From positions 1-20,916 of the forward strand of contig JBNGIS010016937.1 of assembly GCA_049999725.1 (NCBI GenBank): DNA of 20,916 nt. Direction: 5' to 3'. The stretch comes from Haplomitrium mnioides. Lineage: Eukaryota; Marchantiophyta; Haplomitriopsida; Calobryales. The notes beneath the pieces were generated by a model. That model did no database searches. It saw nothing but the letters and a program-made list of their open reading frames with translations, and was not told where the DNA came from. Of the stretch, positions 1 through 8,851 are shown piece by piece; the stretch's first letter is position 1, and each line of letters opens with the position of its first letter. The position numbers and the translations under genes were made by a program.

Positions 1-440
1 TCTAAATGGAAAATATGCATTTTTGTTAATAAAAAACATTTTTTTTTCGAAAAGAAGATTTTAGTTTTAAATTTGATGTTTTTGAATGCCAAATCTTCAA
101 AAAAAAATTCGACTGTCAAGTGAAACAGGAACCCAGTAGCGGTTCCTGGTTCAAAGTAGCGGCTGTTTACTTTGATTGCTACCATCACTATCAAACATAT
201 TCTGAATCTGGTTTGTAATTTTGGGTACTAAGGCCTGCTTTTTCTTATCATTGGGAGAAAATCTTGCTTCCTTTGAAATTTTTGGAAAAGACATATTTGT
301 CAAAAACTTGAAGTAGAGTTGTTGGTTTAAGATGAAACTCTAGGAATCTGTATAGGGATATGCGTATGTCTCTGTAGTCTTTCTGATTCCTAGAAAATCT
401 CTGCAGAAATAACTGGTTGATGCCAGCTACTTAGTTCATC
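1..440 (-). other. decayed integrase to reverse transcriptase linker
   Basis: On the minus strand this follows the SHDVV motif that ends the copia integrase, so by position it should be the variable linker before reverse transcriptase. Short open pieces exist, but I see no reverse transcriptase motif such as the YVDD box. Either the domain lies beyond the left edge or it has been deleted. Confidence 0.45.
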
Positions 441-444
441 AAAA

Positions 445-1296
445 CAACATCATGACTAACTCTAACTTTTCTTGTGTTGGATTACAACACTTATAACCTT
501 TGTGGTCAAATGAGTTACCAAAAAAAAAAAAATGTACTTCTTAGCTTTTGGATCAAGTTTTTGTCTCAGATCTCCAAGAAAATGTACATATGCAATACAT
601 CCAAATACCTTAAATTGATCCAAATCAAGTTTTCACCCACAATGTGCCTTTTCAGATGTCTTGTTATAAACTCTAGATGTGGGACATCTGTTCAAAAGAT
701 AGCTTGTTGTTGAAATTGCCTCTTCCCAATACTTTCTTAGAACATGCTTCTATTTCAAGAGAGCTGCTGCCATTTCAGCAATATGCCAAATTTTTTTTTT
801 CTTTTAGCTACTTTATTTTGTTAGGGCGTGTGCCGACAAGTGCAGCACTGCTGAATTCCATGGTGACGCAAAAACTGTAAAAATGTTTATTGAGAAATAT
901 TCTCCCCCTCCATGCTGAGGTACTTGATATAACCTCACTTCTCTTTCTCCACCATAGCTTTGAAGTTGCAAAATGATGAAAAACTTCAATTTTGCTTTTC
1001 ATGAAATAAACCCAAACTTTTTTGATACACTCATCAATGAAACTGACATTATATTTGCTTCCACCCAAGGACAGATTTTTGGTTGTTCATGTATCTAAGT
1101 AAATCACCTCCAAAGGCTGTTTTCTCACTTGATTATGTTGGGGAAAAGGTTGCTTTAAGCTTTTACCGAATTGACAAGCATCACAAACATGATCTATAAC
1201 TTTGGTTTTAAACTGAGGTAAGCCAGTGACCAAACTGTAATTCTTCATATTTAAAATTCTCTGGAAATGTATGTGGTCAATTCTCTTGTGCCACAT
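445..1296 (-). pseudogene. copia GAG-pre-integrase and integrase remnant
   Basis: Open segment 1296-1087 has the HHCC zinc domain: WHKRIDH, then GLPQF, then CDACQFGK and QPFPQHN. Segment 1068-808 has GGSKYNVSFIDE and KVWVYFMKSKIEVFHHF, the integrase core. Where copia has the second catalytic Asp (L-R-S-D-x-G-G-E-Y) the sequence reads SMEGEN in the other frame, so that Asp is gone. Further on: YWEEAISTTSYLLNR at 735-690, FGCIAYVHF at about 605-575, KLDPKAKK at about 560-540, and SHDVV at about 465-445 (usually SRDVVF). A run of 12 A on the plus strand near 520-531 coincides with a frame break. Integrase inserts the cDNA into host DNA in intact elements. Confidence 0.88.
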
Positions 1297-1387
1297 ATCC
1301 AGAAATTAGACATTTCCCATTAGCAATGTATGTTGATTTTGTATCGAGATTGTTTACGTTGAGTGCAAACAATCTTCCAACCTTATT

Positions 1388-1740
1388 TCATCTGATCTCG
1401 ACCTCATAGTGGTTCTTCACATCTTTCACAAAGACTCCATGGGAATTAAGCTTCACTTGGTATCTCTGGTTTATAAATTGACCCACCAAAAACCATATTT
1501 TTTGGTGATTTCGGATACTTGTAAGACATTTGTGAGAACTTAGGACTTCAATTCTCAACAAGTAAAGACACATCTGCAATGTGTTATATGGGGTGTACAT
1601 AGTCATCCCCTACTGCAACATAACCAGGTTGCTGTATTTTCTCCGTGGTGTGGAACCATTCTCTATGACTAGTTTTTTGGTTAGTAGTTCTCGAATCAAG
1701 GAACCAAAATTGTGAATCTTGTGATTGATTTGAGCCTTGT
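1388..1740 (-). pseudogene. copia aspartic protease remnant
   Basis: Just after gag the minus strand reads FWFLDSRTTNQ, the counterpart of the copia protease motif W.LDSGAS.H. The Gly after the catalytic Asp-Ser is replaced by Arg, and the usual Ala-Ser by Thr-Thr, so the active site is lost. The following VAVGDD matches the usual 'v..GD' strand. After a stop and frame change at about 1600 the protein continues with a segment resembling the protease to pre-integrase linker (VGQFINQRYQVKLNSHG), ending near 1388. The family enzyme cleaves the polyprotein. Confidence 0.75.
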
Positions 1741-1750
1741 TGTGAGCTCA

Positions 1751-2681
1751 TCATTTTTTGGGCTGTGACCACACTACCTGAGCTATGAGTAGAGGATTCA
1801 TAATGAGTTTTCTTTCCTCTGCCCTGAGATTATCTTTTGTAACAATCTTGAAAACATGATGTAGGGCCATTTCTTCTTGAAAAACTTGAGGTTTGAGCTC
1901 TTCCTTGACCTCTTGAATGCTGGCCTTTGTGGTAGGTCTATTTTCAATGTAAATCATCTTATAGATGATTTCTATCTTGGAATCCAATCCTTCCACCTTT
2001 TCCTCTTGAAGAGTTGTTTGATGAAGCTTCTCTACGATTTTGAGAGTACATAGCTTTTGATTCTGAATTTTTTGAATTGGATGCATAAGAACTTTTTTTT
2101 CCTGATGAATCAATAATGCAACCAATTGCTGAAAATATGGCACTACTTCACAATATGCAATGGATGTTTGGAAATAAGAATATCTCTTTCCAAGGCTTTT
2201 TAAAGTAAGTGCTACCAAATTGTCATCATCAACTAAACTACCAATAGATGCCAAGTGATATGGAATGGTTTTGATCTTGATAGTATGATCACTTATAGAT
2301 AAAGTGCCTTTGGAAATCATGTGAAGCTCTTGCTTCAAGTGCATTTTTTGAGATTGTATCTTAACACTACATAACCTCAAAAGTGTGTCTTATGCTTCTT
2401 TTAGTGTTAAAACTTTGTACGTGTTGGATATGAATGAGCATATTGCTTTCATATTGAAAAAATAAATAGTGAAAAGCTTTTTTGGATTTCTCAGTGTAGG
2501 CTTTAGTTGCCAACACTTAGACCTCAATTGGATGTATAAGTAAAATTAGTGATTCCTTATCTCCAACTAGAATATCCCAAAAGCCTTTACCCATTAGAAA
2601 AATTGCAATCATCAACTTTCGCGCTTGTTAATTGTATTTTTCTAATTTGTCGCTCACCAATTCACTCATATTGTCTCTCAT
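1751..2681 (-). pseudogene. copia gag (UBN2-like) remnant
   Basis: A possible start is the ATG whose complement lies at 2679-2681. The first part contains a GKGFWDI stretch and a KSKKAFHYL stretch that resemble the start of plant copia gag; it is broken by stops and shifts near 2400-2530. The longest open part, 2380-1751, has the gag signature: a KQELHMISKGTLSISD segment (usual form L..eL..lk.g..si.ey), then IPYHLASIGSLVDDDNLV, LKSLGKRYSYF and LVALLIHQE. The C-terminal CCHC zinc knuckle is not recognisable; only a frame-shifted C-rich scrap remains near 1840-1780. Gag packages element RNA into virus-like particles in intact elements. This copy is dead. Confidence 0.85.
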
Positions 2682-3985
2682 GGCTTTTCAAACTATTTGA
2701 TTTGATAAAAACTCAAAAAAGACTAACTTGAGAAATATCTTTAAATTGAGGTTTTAAAAAAATTTATAATGAAAAACACTCTAAGAAACTCTCCCAAAAC
2801 ATTTCAGCTCAAATTGAGGTTTAGAATGGAGAATTTATTATTATAGTTAAAAAAAATGTAGCAAAAGCTTTATTTCTTCTTCTTGAGAGTTTTATTTAAG
2901 TCATTTGGTAATGGTTCACAATTGGGAAAAGGAGTTCATGGTTCAAACTTCTCAACAATGTGAAACAACAACTTAGCTCTTTAAGCTTTTCATAAATGAC
3001 TTCTATATTCAATACTTGTATGGAAAAACTAGGACAAAGTGCAATTTGAATGCATTGCCAAAAATAAGTGCCAAGAATTGAAAATTAAACTCTATTAGAA
3101 AATCAAAAAGGTGGACCAAAAAACCTACGATGTGGTGACCTACATTTTCTTTAGCAAAAATTGGATTTAGCTTGCATGAAGTTGCCAAAATTTAGATGCA
3201 TTTCTCTCGATCAATGTTGTCTTTTAACTAGTTTTTCCTTCTGCCTCAGATTTTCCCTTGATCTACTAATTTTCTGTAACTAAATTCTTCTTCTTGAACA
3301 ATTTTTTCCCTCATATGTCCAAGCCTCTTTAATTCACCTTAGGTTTGATCTCCAAATCTAAGAGCTCTTTGTATTGGCCAATGTATAGTTGCAATCAAAA
3401 GGTTTTTGAAACTACATTCCACCAATACTATGTTTCATTGGTGGTTGGAAATTGTTAAAAATGTTTGTCAAATTCCGAACACCCAATTTGCCATGCTAAC
3501 AATGGCTTTGTTGGCTACTCATTGGAGTGATAGAAACTGAAATCAAATCTGCTTTGGAGATCTATAGTTGAATGTGATCTTAATTGTATTAGTCTAAGTA
3601 TAGAGCCTTCATATCACACCAAGGTGGGGTGTTGATTTGTTGGCAACTTTCATGTAGACCAACCATTGTAATTGGATTGAATGATCTCGGTAATGGCCAA
3701 AAATGTGAGAAAAAACTCCAAGTATATGATCAAAATGTAGAACTTTCTCCAACTATTCAATATGCTCCTTGTTGGCTAATATTTTGCCAAATATCAACTC
3801 CAATGCATATGTTGACAATATTATTATAAGAAAATCAGATCCCTGAATTTTGAGTTGTTGCCATATAATGTGATGCAACCATCAATAGGACCACCAAATG
3901 AGCTGCTATAATTCCAAATCTCAACTAAATATGACCACCAAATGCTCAAAAACAAATTGCACACACTCTTTCTACCTTACAATTA
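2682..3985. other. non-coding stretch, possible leader of copia copy A
   Basis: About 1.3 kb between the first gag codon and a candidate primer binding site. I found no protein similarity on either strand; the open frames near 2549-2731 and 3629-3829 (+) show no motif. A 1.3-kb leader is long for a copia element, so an unrecognised insertion may be included. Confidence 0.35.
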
Positions 3986-3997
3986 GCTTTGATGCCA
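3986..3997 (-). promoter_or_regulatory. candidate primer binding site (tRNA-iMet type)
   Basis: The minus strand reads TGGCATCAAAGC. The common plant copia primer binding site, complementary to the initiator tRNA-Met 3' end, is TGGTATCAGAGC, so 10 of 12 match and both differences are transitions. It is directly preceded on that strand by CA, as expected for the end of a 5' LTR. The 1.3-kb distance to gag weakens the call. Confidence 0.35.
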
Positions 3998-4130
3998 TGT
4001 GAGATGCTTGAATAACATCTTCAAATGTTGGATCGATGCCCAATCATTATAAAACACAAATTGAAATTAGCAAGTAGATAGGAATTCCATGTGTGATCAA
4101 CAATTGCCAGTGTGGCCTACATATGAGCTA

Positions 4131-4133
<3 letters not shown>
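3998..4133 (-). repeat. candidate LTR fragment next to the primer site
   Basis: If the site at 3986-3997 is real, the LTR should start here (TG on the plus strand, CA on the minus) and extend rightward. It is cut off by the CT tract and the GC-richer LINE-like block at 4134. No second LTR copy is in the window to test this, so the assignment rests on position alone. Confidence 0.25.

Positions 4134-4165
<32 letters not shown>
4134..4165. repeat. (CT)n microsatellite, tract 1
   Basis: An uninterrupted run of 16 CT units. It marks the sharp change from AT-rich DNA on the left to the more GC-rich LINE-like block on the right. Confidence 0.98.
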
Positions 4166-4169
<4 letters not shown>

Positions 4170-4362
4170 CCTAGGGCGCTCTTCCACCTCTGTAGTTGCT
4201 GCCCACGCCTCCTATGCCCCCGACCTTATGAAGCCAACCTCCTCTTATTCTGAAATCTTTTGTTGAAAACCTAAGGTTGCCTAAGCTTTCCTTTGTATTT
4301 TTCAAAGGTTTGAAATAAAAACCCTTGGAGCAAAAACTATGAAGAGGAGGTTGGACTCCACT

Positions 4363-4465
4363 AGCTATGGTGCTACACACAAACAATTGCATGCGTTCTT
4401 CCTATTCAAGCTCATTGAGCTATGGTGTTACACACAAAAAATTGCATGCATTCTTCCCATTCAAG
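4363..4465. repeat. two tandem copies of a 55-bp unit
   Basis: The block starting AGCTATGGTG at 4363 is repeated from 4418, offset 55 bp. About 48 bp align with four or so differences (for example GCTACACAC versus GTTACACAC). It lies in the presumed 5' region of LINE-like copy 1. A weaker pair of related blocks, GATAGTCGACCT at about 4628 and GATAGCCGACCT at about 4708, lies just downstream. Confidence 0.85.
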
Positions 4466-4793
4466 TTGACTGATTGATCGACTATCTATTGACAGCTGAA
4501 TAATTCTTTGGCGTTTTCATTTCTGATTCCAATGATCTATGTATCCATGGCCACTTTCTGTCGTGACTCTGATCTGATAGTTCTTTGCTTTTCTGCTAAT
4601 ACACTTGGCTGTTTTATTTGTTGAAGGATAGTCGACCTACTGAGATGAAAGAAAAGAGTGCCTTGAAAGTAGCTCAATTTGCCCATTTGACCACCCTATT
4701 TGATGAAGATAGCCGACCTTGTGAAATCTCGATAGCAGCTTGAATAAACAATAGCTTTGAATTTGAACCTTCGGCCAAGGGCAAACTCCATCG

Positions 4794-5045
4794 GCATTTC
4801 TTGAACGAGCCCTGCAGCTTCCAACACAGCTGCACTTTCAAATTCTCATGTGGTTGCGGTTCCGTCTTGGGGCTGCATTCGAGCTCCAGTTCCGGTGGCT
4901 GAGCACTCCAGTAACCAGCAGCATTTCTTGAATGAGCCCTGTAGCTTCCAGCGCAACTGTATTTTCAAAAAATTTCTCCTGTGGATGCGGTTCCGCCCAA
5001 GGGTTGAGTTCGAGCCCTATTTGAGCTCTAGTTCTAGTGGCTGAG
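4794..5045. repeat. tandem duplication of an approximately 125-bp unit
   Basis: Copy one is 4794-4903 and copy two is 4921-5045. Both begin GCATTTCTTGAA, share GAGCCCTG.AGCTTCCA and TG.GGTTCCG, and end GTGGCTGAG; copy two is about 15 bp longer in the middle. The duplication is GC-rich and yields overlapping open frames on both strands (4838-5116 minus, 4850-5044 plus), which I treat as by-products. Tandem units upstream of ORF1 recall the promoter monomers of some mammalian L1 5' UTRs; that comparison is an inference. Confidence 0.85.
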
Positions 5046-5467
5046 GTTTCAAGCTCCAGCTTTGGAGCTCCAGAGGCTGTTTGCTTCTCAAACTCCAGGT
5101 GGCTTCGACTCATCATCCTTACTCATTCTGGGAGCCTCTTCCTCCTCCTTCCTTGAGTGCAAAGTGATTTGAGACACATAATCGTGACCAACAAACTATC
5201 GGAGTTTGATCTGCAGGATATTTTCGAATAAACATGTGAGAAAATCCTATCGGTAAGGCTGTGATTTTACCTCTATTCGAGTGATCCGGTTGTGCTGCCT
5301 TGAGAGATCAGGTTGTGTCACTCTGTTTGAGTAATCAGGCACCATATCTTGGGGATCCGAGCTGAGAGATACTCCTCGAAGCACGACACCTGAGGTAAGG
5401 GATCTGTATCTCGAGTGTTGGTGAGACCCCACGCTGCAGAGAATTGAGCTTGGTTGTTACTCTGAAG

Positions 5468-6430
5468 ATGGCAACCAGGACCAAACAAGGAGCAAAGAAT
5501 CAGCTAGAAGACCCAAAAAACTGCGGATGCCGAGATCTCACAAAACTGGACAAACTGGTTCACTCCTTGGCAAAACAACTTGACAAGAAAAAAACTGAAT
5601 CAGATACACAGTTACAACAGCTGAAGGAGTCCAATGAGAGCACTTTGCAGTGCCTACTGCTACTGGAGCTCAACTGCATTACGCTACAGAATCGACAGAA
5701 CAGCTTGCGCCAAGATCTAGCAGACCTAGCGGACAAACATATGTCTGACATGAAGACACTCAACACAGATATGGGGCAGAACTACACATATCTGAAGGAA
5801 ACATGTACACACTACTATGAAGCAACCAAAAACAGATTCATCCAGACGGAAAACTTGTACCACACCTTGGAGGAAAGCCTATGCGACACAAGAACCCAAG
5901 TGACCCAGTTCTGGATCAGTGTTGTGAAGGGAACCCCGTACCCGTGCTTGGTCCGAGCATTGGTTCAAGGGATCTTGAAAAAAGAACAAGAGCTACATAG
6001 ACTCGAGCTGAACCTGATTGTCCACAAGATAGCAGAACAGTCAATTGAGAATACACATGAAATGATCCAAGAGCAGATCCTACGACCATGGGACATCAAG
6101 GAAATAGACTTAACATGCCAAAGAATCAGCAGGCCCTCAAGTAAGAATTGACCAATCCTCCTTAAATTCCAGAATGCCAAAGACCTACTTGCTCTCCTGA
6201 AATCCAAGAAAGCCCTCAAAGGACAAACTCTTTGGATTTTTGAGGATCTGTCACTAGATCAAAGAAGAAACCTCTCGATTGAAATCGGGAAAACAAAAGA
6301 GGCATAGAAAGAGGGGAAATGGGCAGCAATCTGAGGAGGGAAGATGCAAATCCTACCCCCCAACCAGATTGAACTCCATAAAAATCTCCTTATCTGGCAT
6401 GACCAAAGAACAAAAATAGTCAGATCTTGA
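5468..6430 (+). pseudogene. L1-type ORF1 protein (coiled coil plus RNA-binding domain), three stops
   Basis: The likely start is ATG at 5468 (MATRTKQG), in a strong plant context with A at -3 and G at +4; the frame opens earlier at 5444 only through a TTG. One frame of 320 codons runs to the TGA at 6428, with stops at 6149 (TGA), 6305 (TAG) and 6332 (TGA). Residues about 20-165 are rich in Lys, Gln, Glu and Leu with heptad-like spacing, consistent with a coiled coil. Then LELNLIVHKIAEQ matches the L1 ORF1 RRM start (R..NL.I.GiPE), followed by ENTHEMIQEQIL, CQRISRPS, LLKF.NAKDLL, KALKGQ, IFEDLSLDQRR and KEGKWAAI, the order seen in Transposase_22-type ORF1p. The total is close to the 338 aa of human L1 ORF1p. 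ORF1p is an RNA chaperone that coats element RNA. Confidence 0.8.
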
Positions 6431-6664
6431 TTTTGGTTGAATGATTATAAATACGCTTACATACTTTTTTTCATATTGATATTGCTATTATCGCACTTGT
6501 TTGTAGACCTCCAACCTTAGTTGATTGGGGTTTTCACTTCTCTTGAGACTAGGTAGTTGACGACCTATAATGTCGGGCTATGGTTTTTTACTCTCTTTAC
6601 CGCACCTCGGTGGCAGGTGTACTCATGGTCTTTATAGCCCTAGGGCTGGTATGGAACCTTAAAC

Positions 6665-6668
<4 letters not shown>
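6431..6668 (+). other. presumed 3' untranslated region of LINE-like copy 1
   Basis: This follows the last ORF1 stop and leads into CT tract 2. Its last 80 bp or so, from TTTTTTACTCTCT at 6585 to AACCTTAAACGAATTC just before the tract, resemble the end of copy 2 (7674-7740), which has TTTTTACTCTCT, CGCACC, GGCATGGGACTTTAAAC and AATTCT in the same order. Shared sequence immediately before the CT tail supports a common 3' end. Confidence 0.55.

Positions 6669-6709
<41 letters not shown>
6669..6709. repeat. (TC)n microsatellite, tract 2
   Basis: About 20 uninterrupted TC units, directly after the 3' region of copy 1 and directly before the 5'-truncated copy 2. It produces a meaningless Ser-Leu repeat in one plus-strand frame. 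Confidence 0.98.
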
Positions 6710-6713
<4 letters not shown>

Positions 6714-6721
6714 CTTTCTTT

Positions 6722-7390
6722 TCAGAGATACAACAATACATACGAACCATGCAATAGAATTGCTAGCTCAATAAGGGGCCACTGAAGCGTTTGGAAACAA
6801 ACTATGCAGAGGCAACACCAAAGGCAGCAAGAGACCTCAAAGAAAAACAACGCATCGAGTTCAAGCAATGTGTAGATGCACATTAGGAGACCATCCGACA
6901 AGATTTGGAGAAAGCCCAAGCCTCTTGGGCCAACATTGTTAAAGGATCTCCTAATTTAACCAATGTTAGAGAAACAGTTTAGAGCTTCCTGAACGAGGAA
7001 CGGGAGAAACAAGGACGGGAACTGAATCTGGTTGTCCACGGAATACCTGAACAACAAACGGAAAATACACTAGGAGTCATACAACAACAGATTTTGCAAC
7101 CATATGGCCTTGAGAAGATGAACATCACATACCAGTGCATTGGGAAGCCCTCAAACAAAAGACGACTAATCTTGATGAGGTTCCTAAACACAACCAACCG
7201 AATGTACCTTCTCAAGTCCAAGAAAATACTGAAATGCCAACCCTTTCTCGGATATTCGAAGATCTATCTCCATCGTAAAGGAAAGATCTCCCAATGGAAA
7301 TTAAGCAGATGAAGCATGCCTGGGTTGAAGGGAAAATTGCAGTGATCCGTGGTGAGAAAATGTAGCTCCTCCCCCCTCCATCCCACTAAA
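6722..7390 (+). pseudogene. L1-type ORF1 fragment, second and divergent copy
   Basis: In the frame of codon 7094 the sequence gives RLETNYAEA, DLEKAQASWANIVKGSPN, FLNEEREKQGRELNLVVHGIPEQ (about 6980-7056), ENTLGVIQQQIL and CIGKPSNKRR. Stops occur near 6754, 6766, 6883 and 6977. A frameshift near 7230-7245 moves the rest to another frame, which reads RIFEDLSPS, RKDLPMEIKQ and EGKIAVIRGEKM up to about 7362. The motif NLVVHGIPE is a clearer match to the L1 ORF1 RRM than copy 1. The upstream coiled-coil part is short because of the 5' truncation. Confidence 0.75.
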
Positions 7391-7741
7391 ACATAACCTT
7401 ATGACACACGGCTTCAAACTGAGACCCTTGACCAGACTTATGCCTATGTTTTAGACCTCGAGCAGCGACATATCTACTATGGATAGAGGATTACAGCTTG
7501 GAGGTTCAACCATATTTGGATAAGAATTATAGCATATACAAGTTAAATTTAGTTTATTTCATTTTGTACTTAGATTTCGCTTGTTCTAGCTCTTGGAACC
7601 CTTTTCGCCCCTGATTATGTTTGCCTCTTGTTTTTTTGCCCCCTTTTATGGGTGGAGGCTCATCAGGCTCATCATTTTTACTCTCTCTCACTCGCACCAC
7701 TGTGCGCACTGGCATGGGACTTTAAACTAATTCTATTCTAG

Positions 7742-7743
<2 letters not shown>

Positions 7744-7791
<48 letters not shown>

Positions 7792-7801
7792 NNNNNNNNN
7801 N

Positions 7802-7848
<47 letters not shown>
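7744..7848. repeat. (CT)n microsatellite, tract 3, with assembly gap
   Basis: CT repeats run from about 7744 to 7848 and are interrupted by ten N at 7792-7801, so the true length is unknown. The tract marks the 3' end of LINE-like copy 2 and continues without a break into (AT)n. Apparent frames here give only Arg-Glu repeats. Confidence 0.97.
7792..7801. other. assembly gap (10 N)
   Basis: Ten consecutive N inside the CT tract. The fixed short length suggests a placeholder and not a measured distance. Confidence 0.99.

Positions 7849-7895
<47 letters not shown>
7849..7895. repeat. (AT)n microsatellite
   Basis: About 23 AT units joined directly to the CT tract, forming a compound microsatellite. 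AT-rich DNA without a recognisable feature follows. Confidence 0.97.
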
Positions 7896-7898
<3 letters not shown>

Positions 7899-8243
7899 GT
7901 ATTTTTTGTCTTATTAACTTAATTACATAGCTAAGTATAGTCAAACTAACTTAATTATGGATTACAAATGAGTTAAATAGCCTTAGAAATTAAGCTATTT
8001 ACACAATGATAGCTTGCAACTTGCTCTTCTGGCTTTACCTTTTTGTTTTAAGCCTCTAAACAACATAAATATAAAACTATGTGCATGAATATTAATTCTA
8101 ATGCCAAAGTTGATGAAAAACATTTGCTTCTTGAACCCTTGATGATGTCAAATTTTTATTCTACATTTTGAATAGCATTGATTTACTCCCAAATAGACAT
8201 TTTTTGATAATTTCTTGTATTCCTTCTTGGTGATGAAACATAT
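7896..8243. other. AT-rich spacer, nothing recognised
   Basis: This stretch lies between the compound microsatellite and the foldback element. By position it could include the continuation of the DNA into which the LINE-like copies inserted, or the 3' end of copia copy B beyond the foldback, but neither can be shown. Confidence 0.5.
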
Positions 8244-8342
8244 ATGTGTCTTCTACATACTAGATGCTATAACAACTAGTCTACAAGAAATGATAATGAA
8301 ATAATATGCATTCAAGCACGTATGTCACTTGCACCAAACACT
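8244..8342 (+). repeat. left inverted arm of the foldback element
   Basis: Pairs with 8852-8950. It begins ATGTGTCTTC and ends CCAAACACT. All six differences from the other arm are transitions (A/G or C/T). Confidence 0.9.
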
Positions 8343-8851
8343 TGCATGCCGATTCAAGTGAAAACTAAGGTGACACAAGTAAATGCATGTAGTCTACTAT
8401 TAAACCTTCATAATTAATTGCATAATTCTACCTACTTTTGCGCAGAGTCCATTTACAACTATGCAACAACATTTCAAAAACATATTGTTCTAATTGCACC
8501 ATACATACAACATGCAAAAATTATATTCATTATAAATAACTACAAAACATATAAAATATCTACATATAAATACACTTTTACATCCTACATCTTAGTAACC
8601 ATCATGGCAAGTACTACAATACATGGTGCAATCATTATCACTCACATAAGCACCTCATACCACGTTTGCAACATACTTCATAAAAATCATGGCTCAAAAT
8701 TGCCAAGCCTTTTACTCGATAGAAAATGGTTTATTTTTTGTGGATCAACAATTGGTGTGTTATGCAAAACATGCCTTGTGGCTTACTAGCATATCAATTC
8801 TGAAAGTTGAAAGATCAATCTAAACATTACACGTTTACAAATGAGCCTGTG

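Larger units (their letters stand above)
1..2681 (-). mobile_element. Ty1/copia LTR retrotransposon remnant, copy A (gag-protease-integrase part)
   Basis: Read on the minus strand from 2681 downward, translated segments follow the copia polyprotein order: UBN2-like gag, aspartic protease, GAG-pre-integrase zinc domain, integrase core and integrase C-terminal motifs. The order (integrase before any reverse transcriptase) separates Ty1/copia from Ty3/gypsy. Frame changes and stops occur throughout, so no polyprotein could be made. Reverse transcriptase and RNase H would lie left of position 1. The RNase H at 8957-9500 cannot belong to this copy, because on this strand it lies upstream of this gag. 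Confidence 0.85.
4166..6709 (+). mobile_element. L1-like non-LTR retrotransposon remnant, copy 1 (ORF1 only)
   Basis: About 2.5 kb between CT tracts 1 and 2. It has a long GC-richer 5' region with tandem duplications (4363-4465 and 4794-5045), an L1-type ORF1 (5468-6430), a short 3' region and a (CT)20 end. No endonuclease or reverse transcriptase (ORF2) is present between ORF1 and the tail, although L1 elements normally have about 4 kb of it. This is either an internal deletion or a non-autonomous ORF1-only family. Boundaries are inferred from the change in base composition and the CT tracts; no target-site duplication can be identified in such flanks. Confidence 0.65.
6710..7848 (+). mobile_element. 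L1-like non-LTR retrotransposon remnant, copy 2 (5'-truncated, ORF1 only)
   Basis: The sequence starts inside the ORF1 coiled-coil region directly after tract 2, contains the ORF1 RNA-binding domain, a 3' region of about 350 bp (7390-7740), and ends in CT tract 3. Truncation at the 5' end is typical of LINE insertion by target-primed reverse transcription. As in copy 1, no ORF2 is present. The protein is only roughly half identical to copy 1, so the two are members of different subfamilies and not a recent local duplication. Confidence 0.65.

Noticed and set aside
474-880. Plus-strand frames across the left end
   Set aside because: They are antisense to the integrase remnant of copia copy A, which has clear motifs on the minus strand.
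4838-5116. 92-codon minus-strand frame opposite the LINE 5' region
   Set aside because: It overlaps a plus-strand frame in the GC-rich tandem duplication, has no motif, and lies antisense to the element.
6580-6774. Ser-Leu-rich peptide, and the Arg-Glu-rich peptide at 7738-7944
   Set aside because: Both are translations of CT/GA microsatellites.
8418-8789. 123-codon open frame inside the foldback element
   Set aside because: It opens with TTG, the first ATG is near codon 63, the composition is that of AT-rich random sequence and no motif is visible. It may simply be the longest chance frame in the element's centre.
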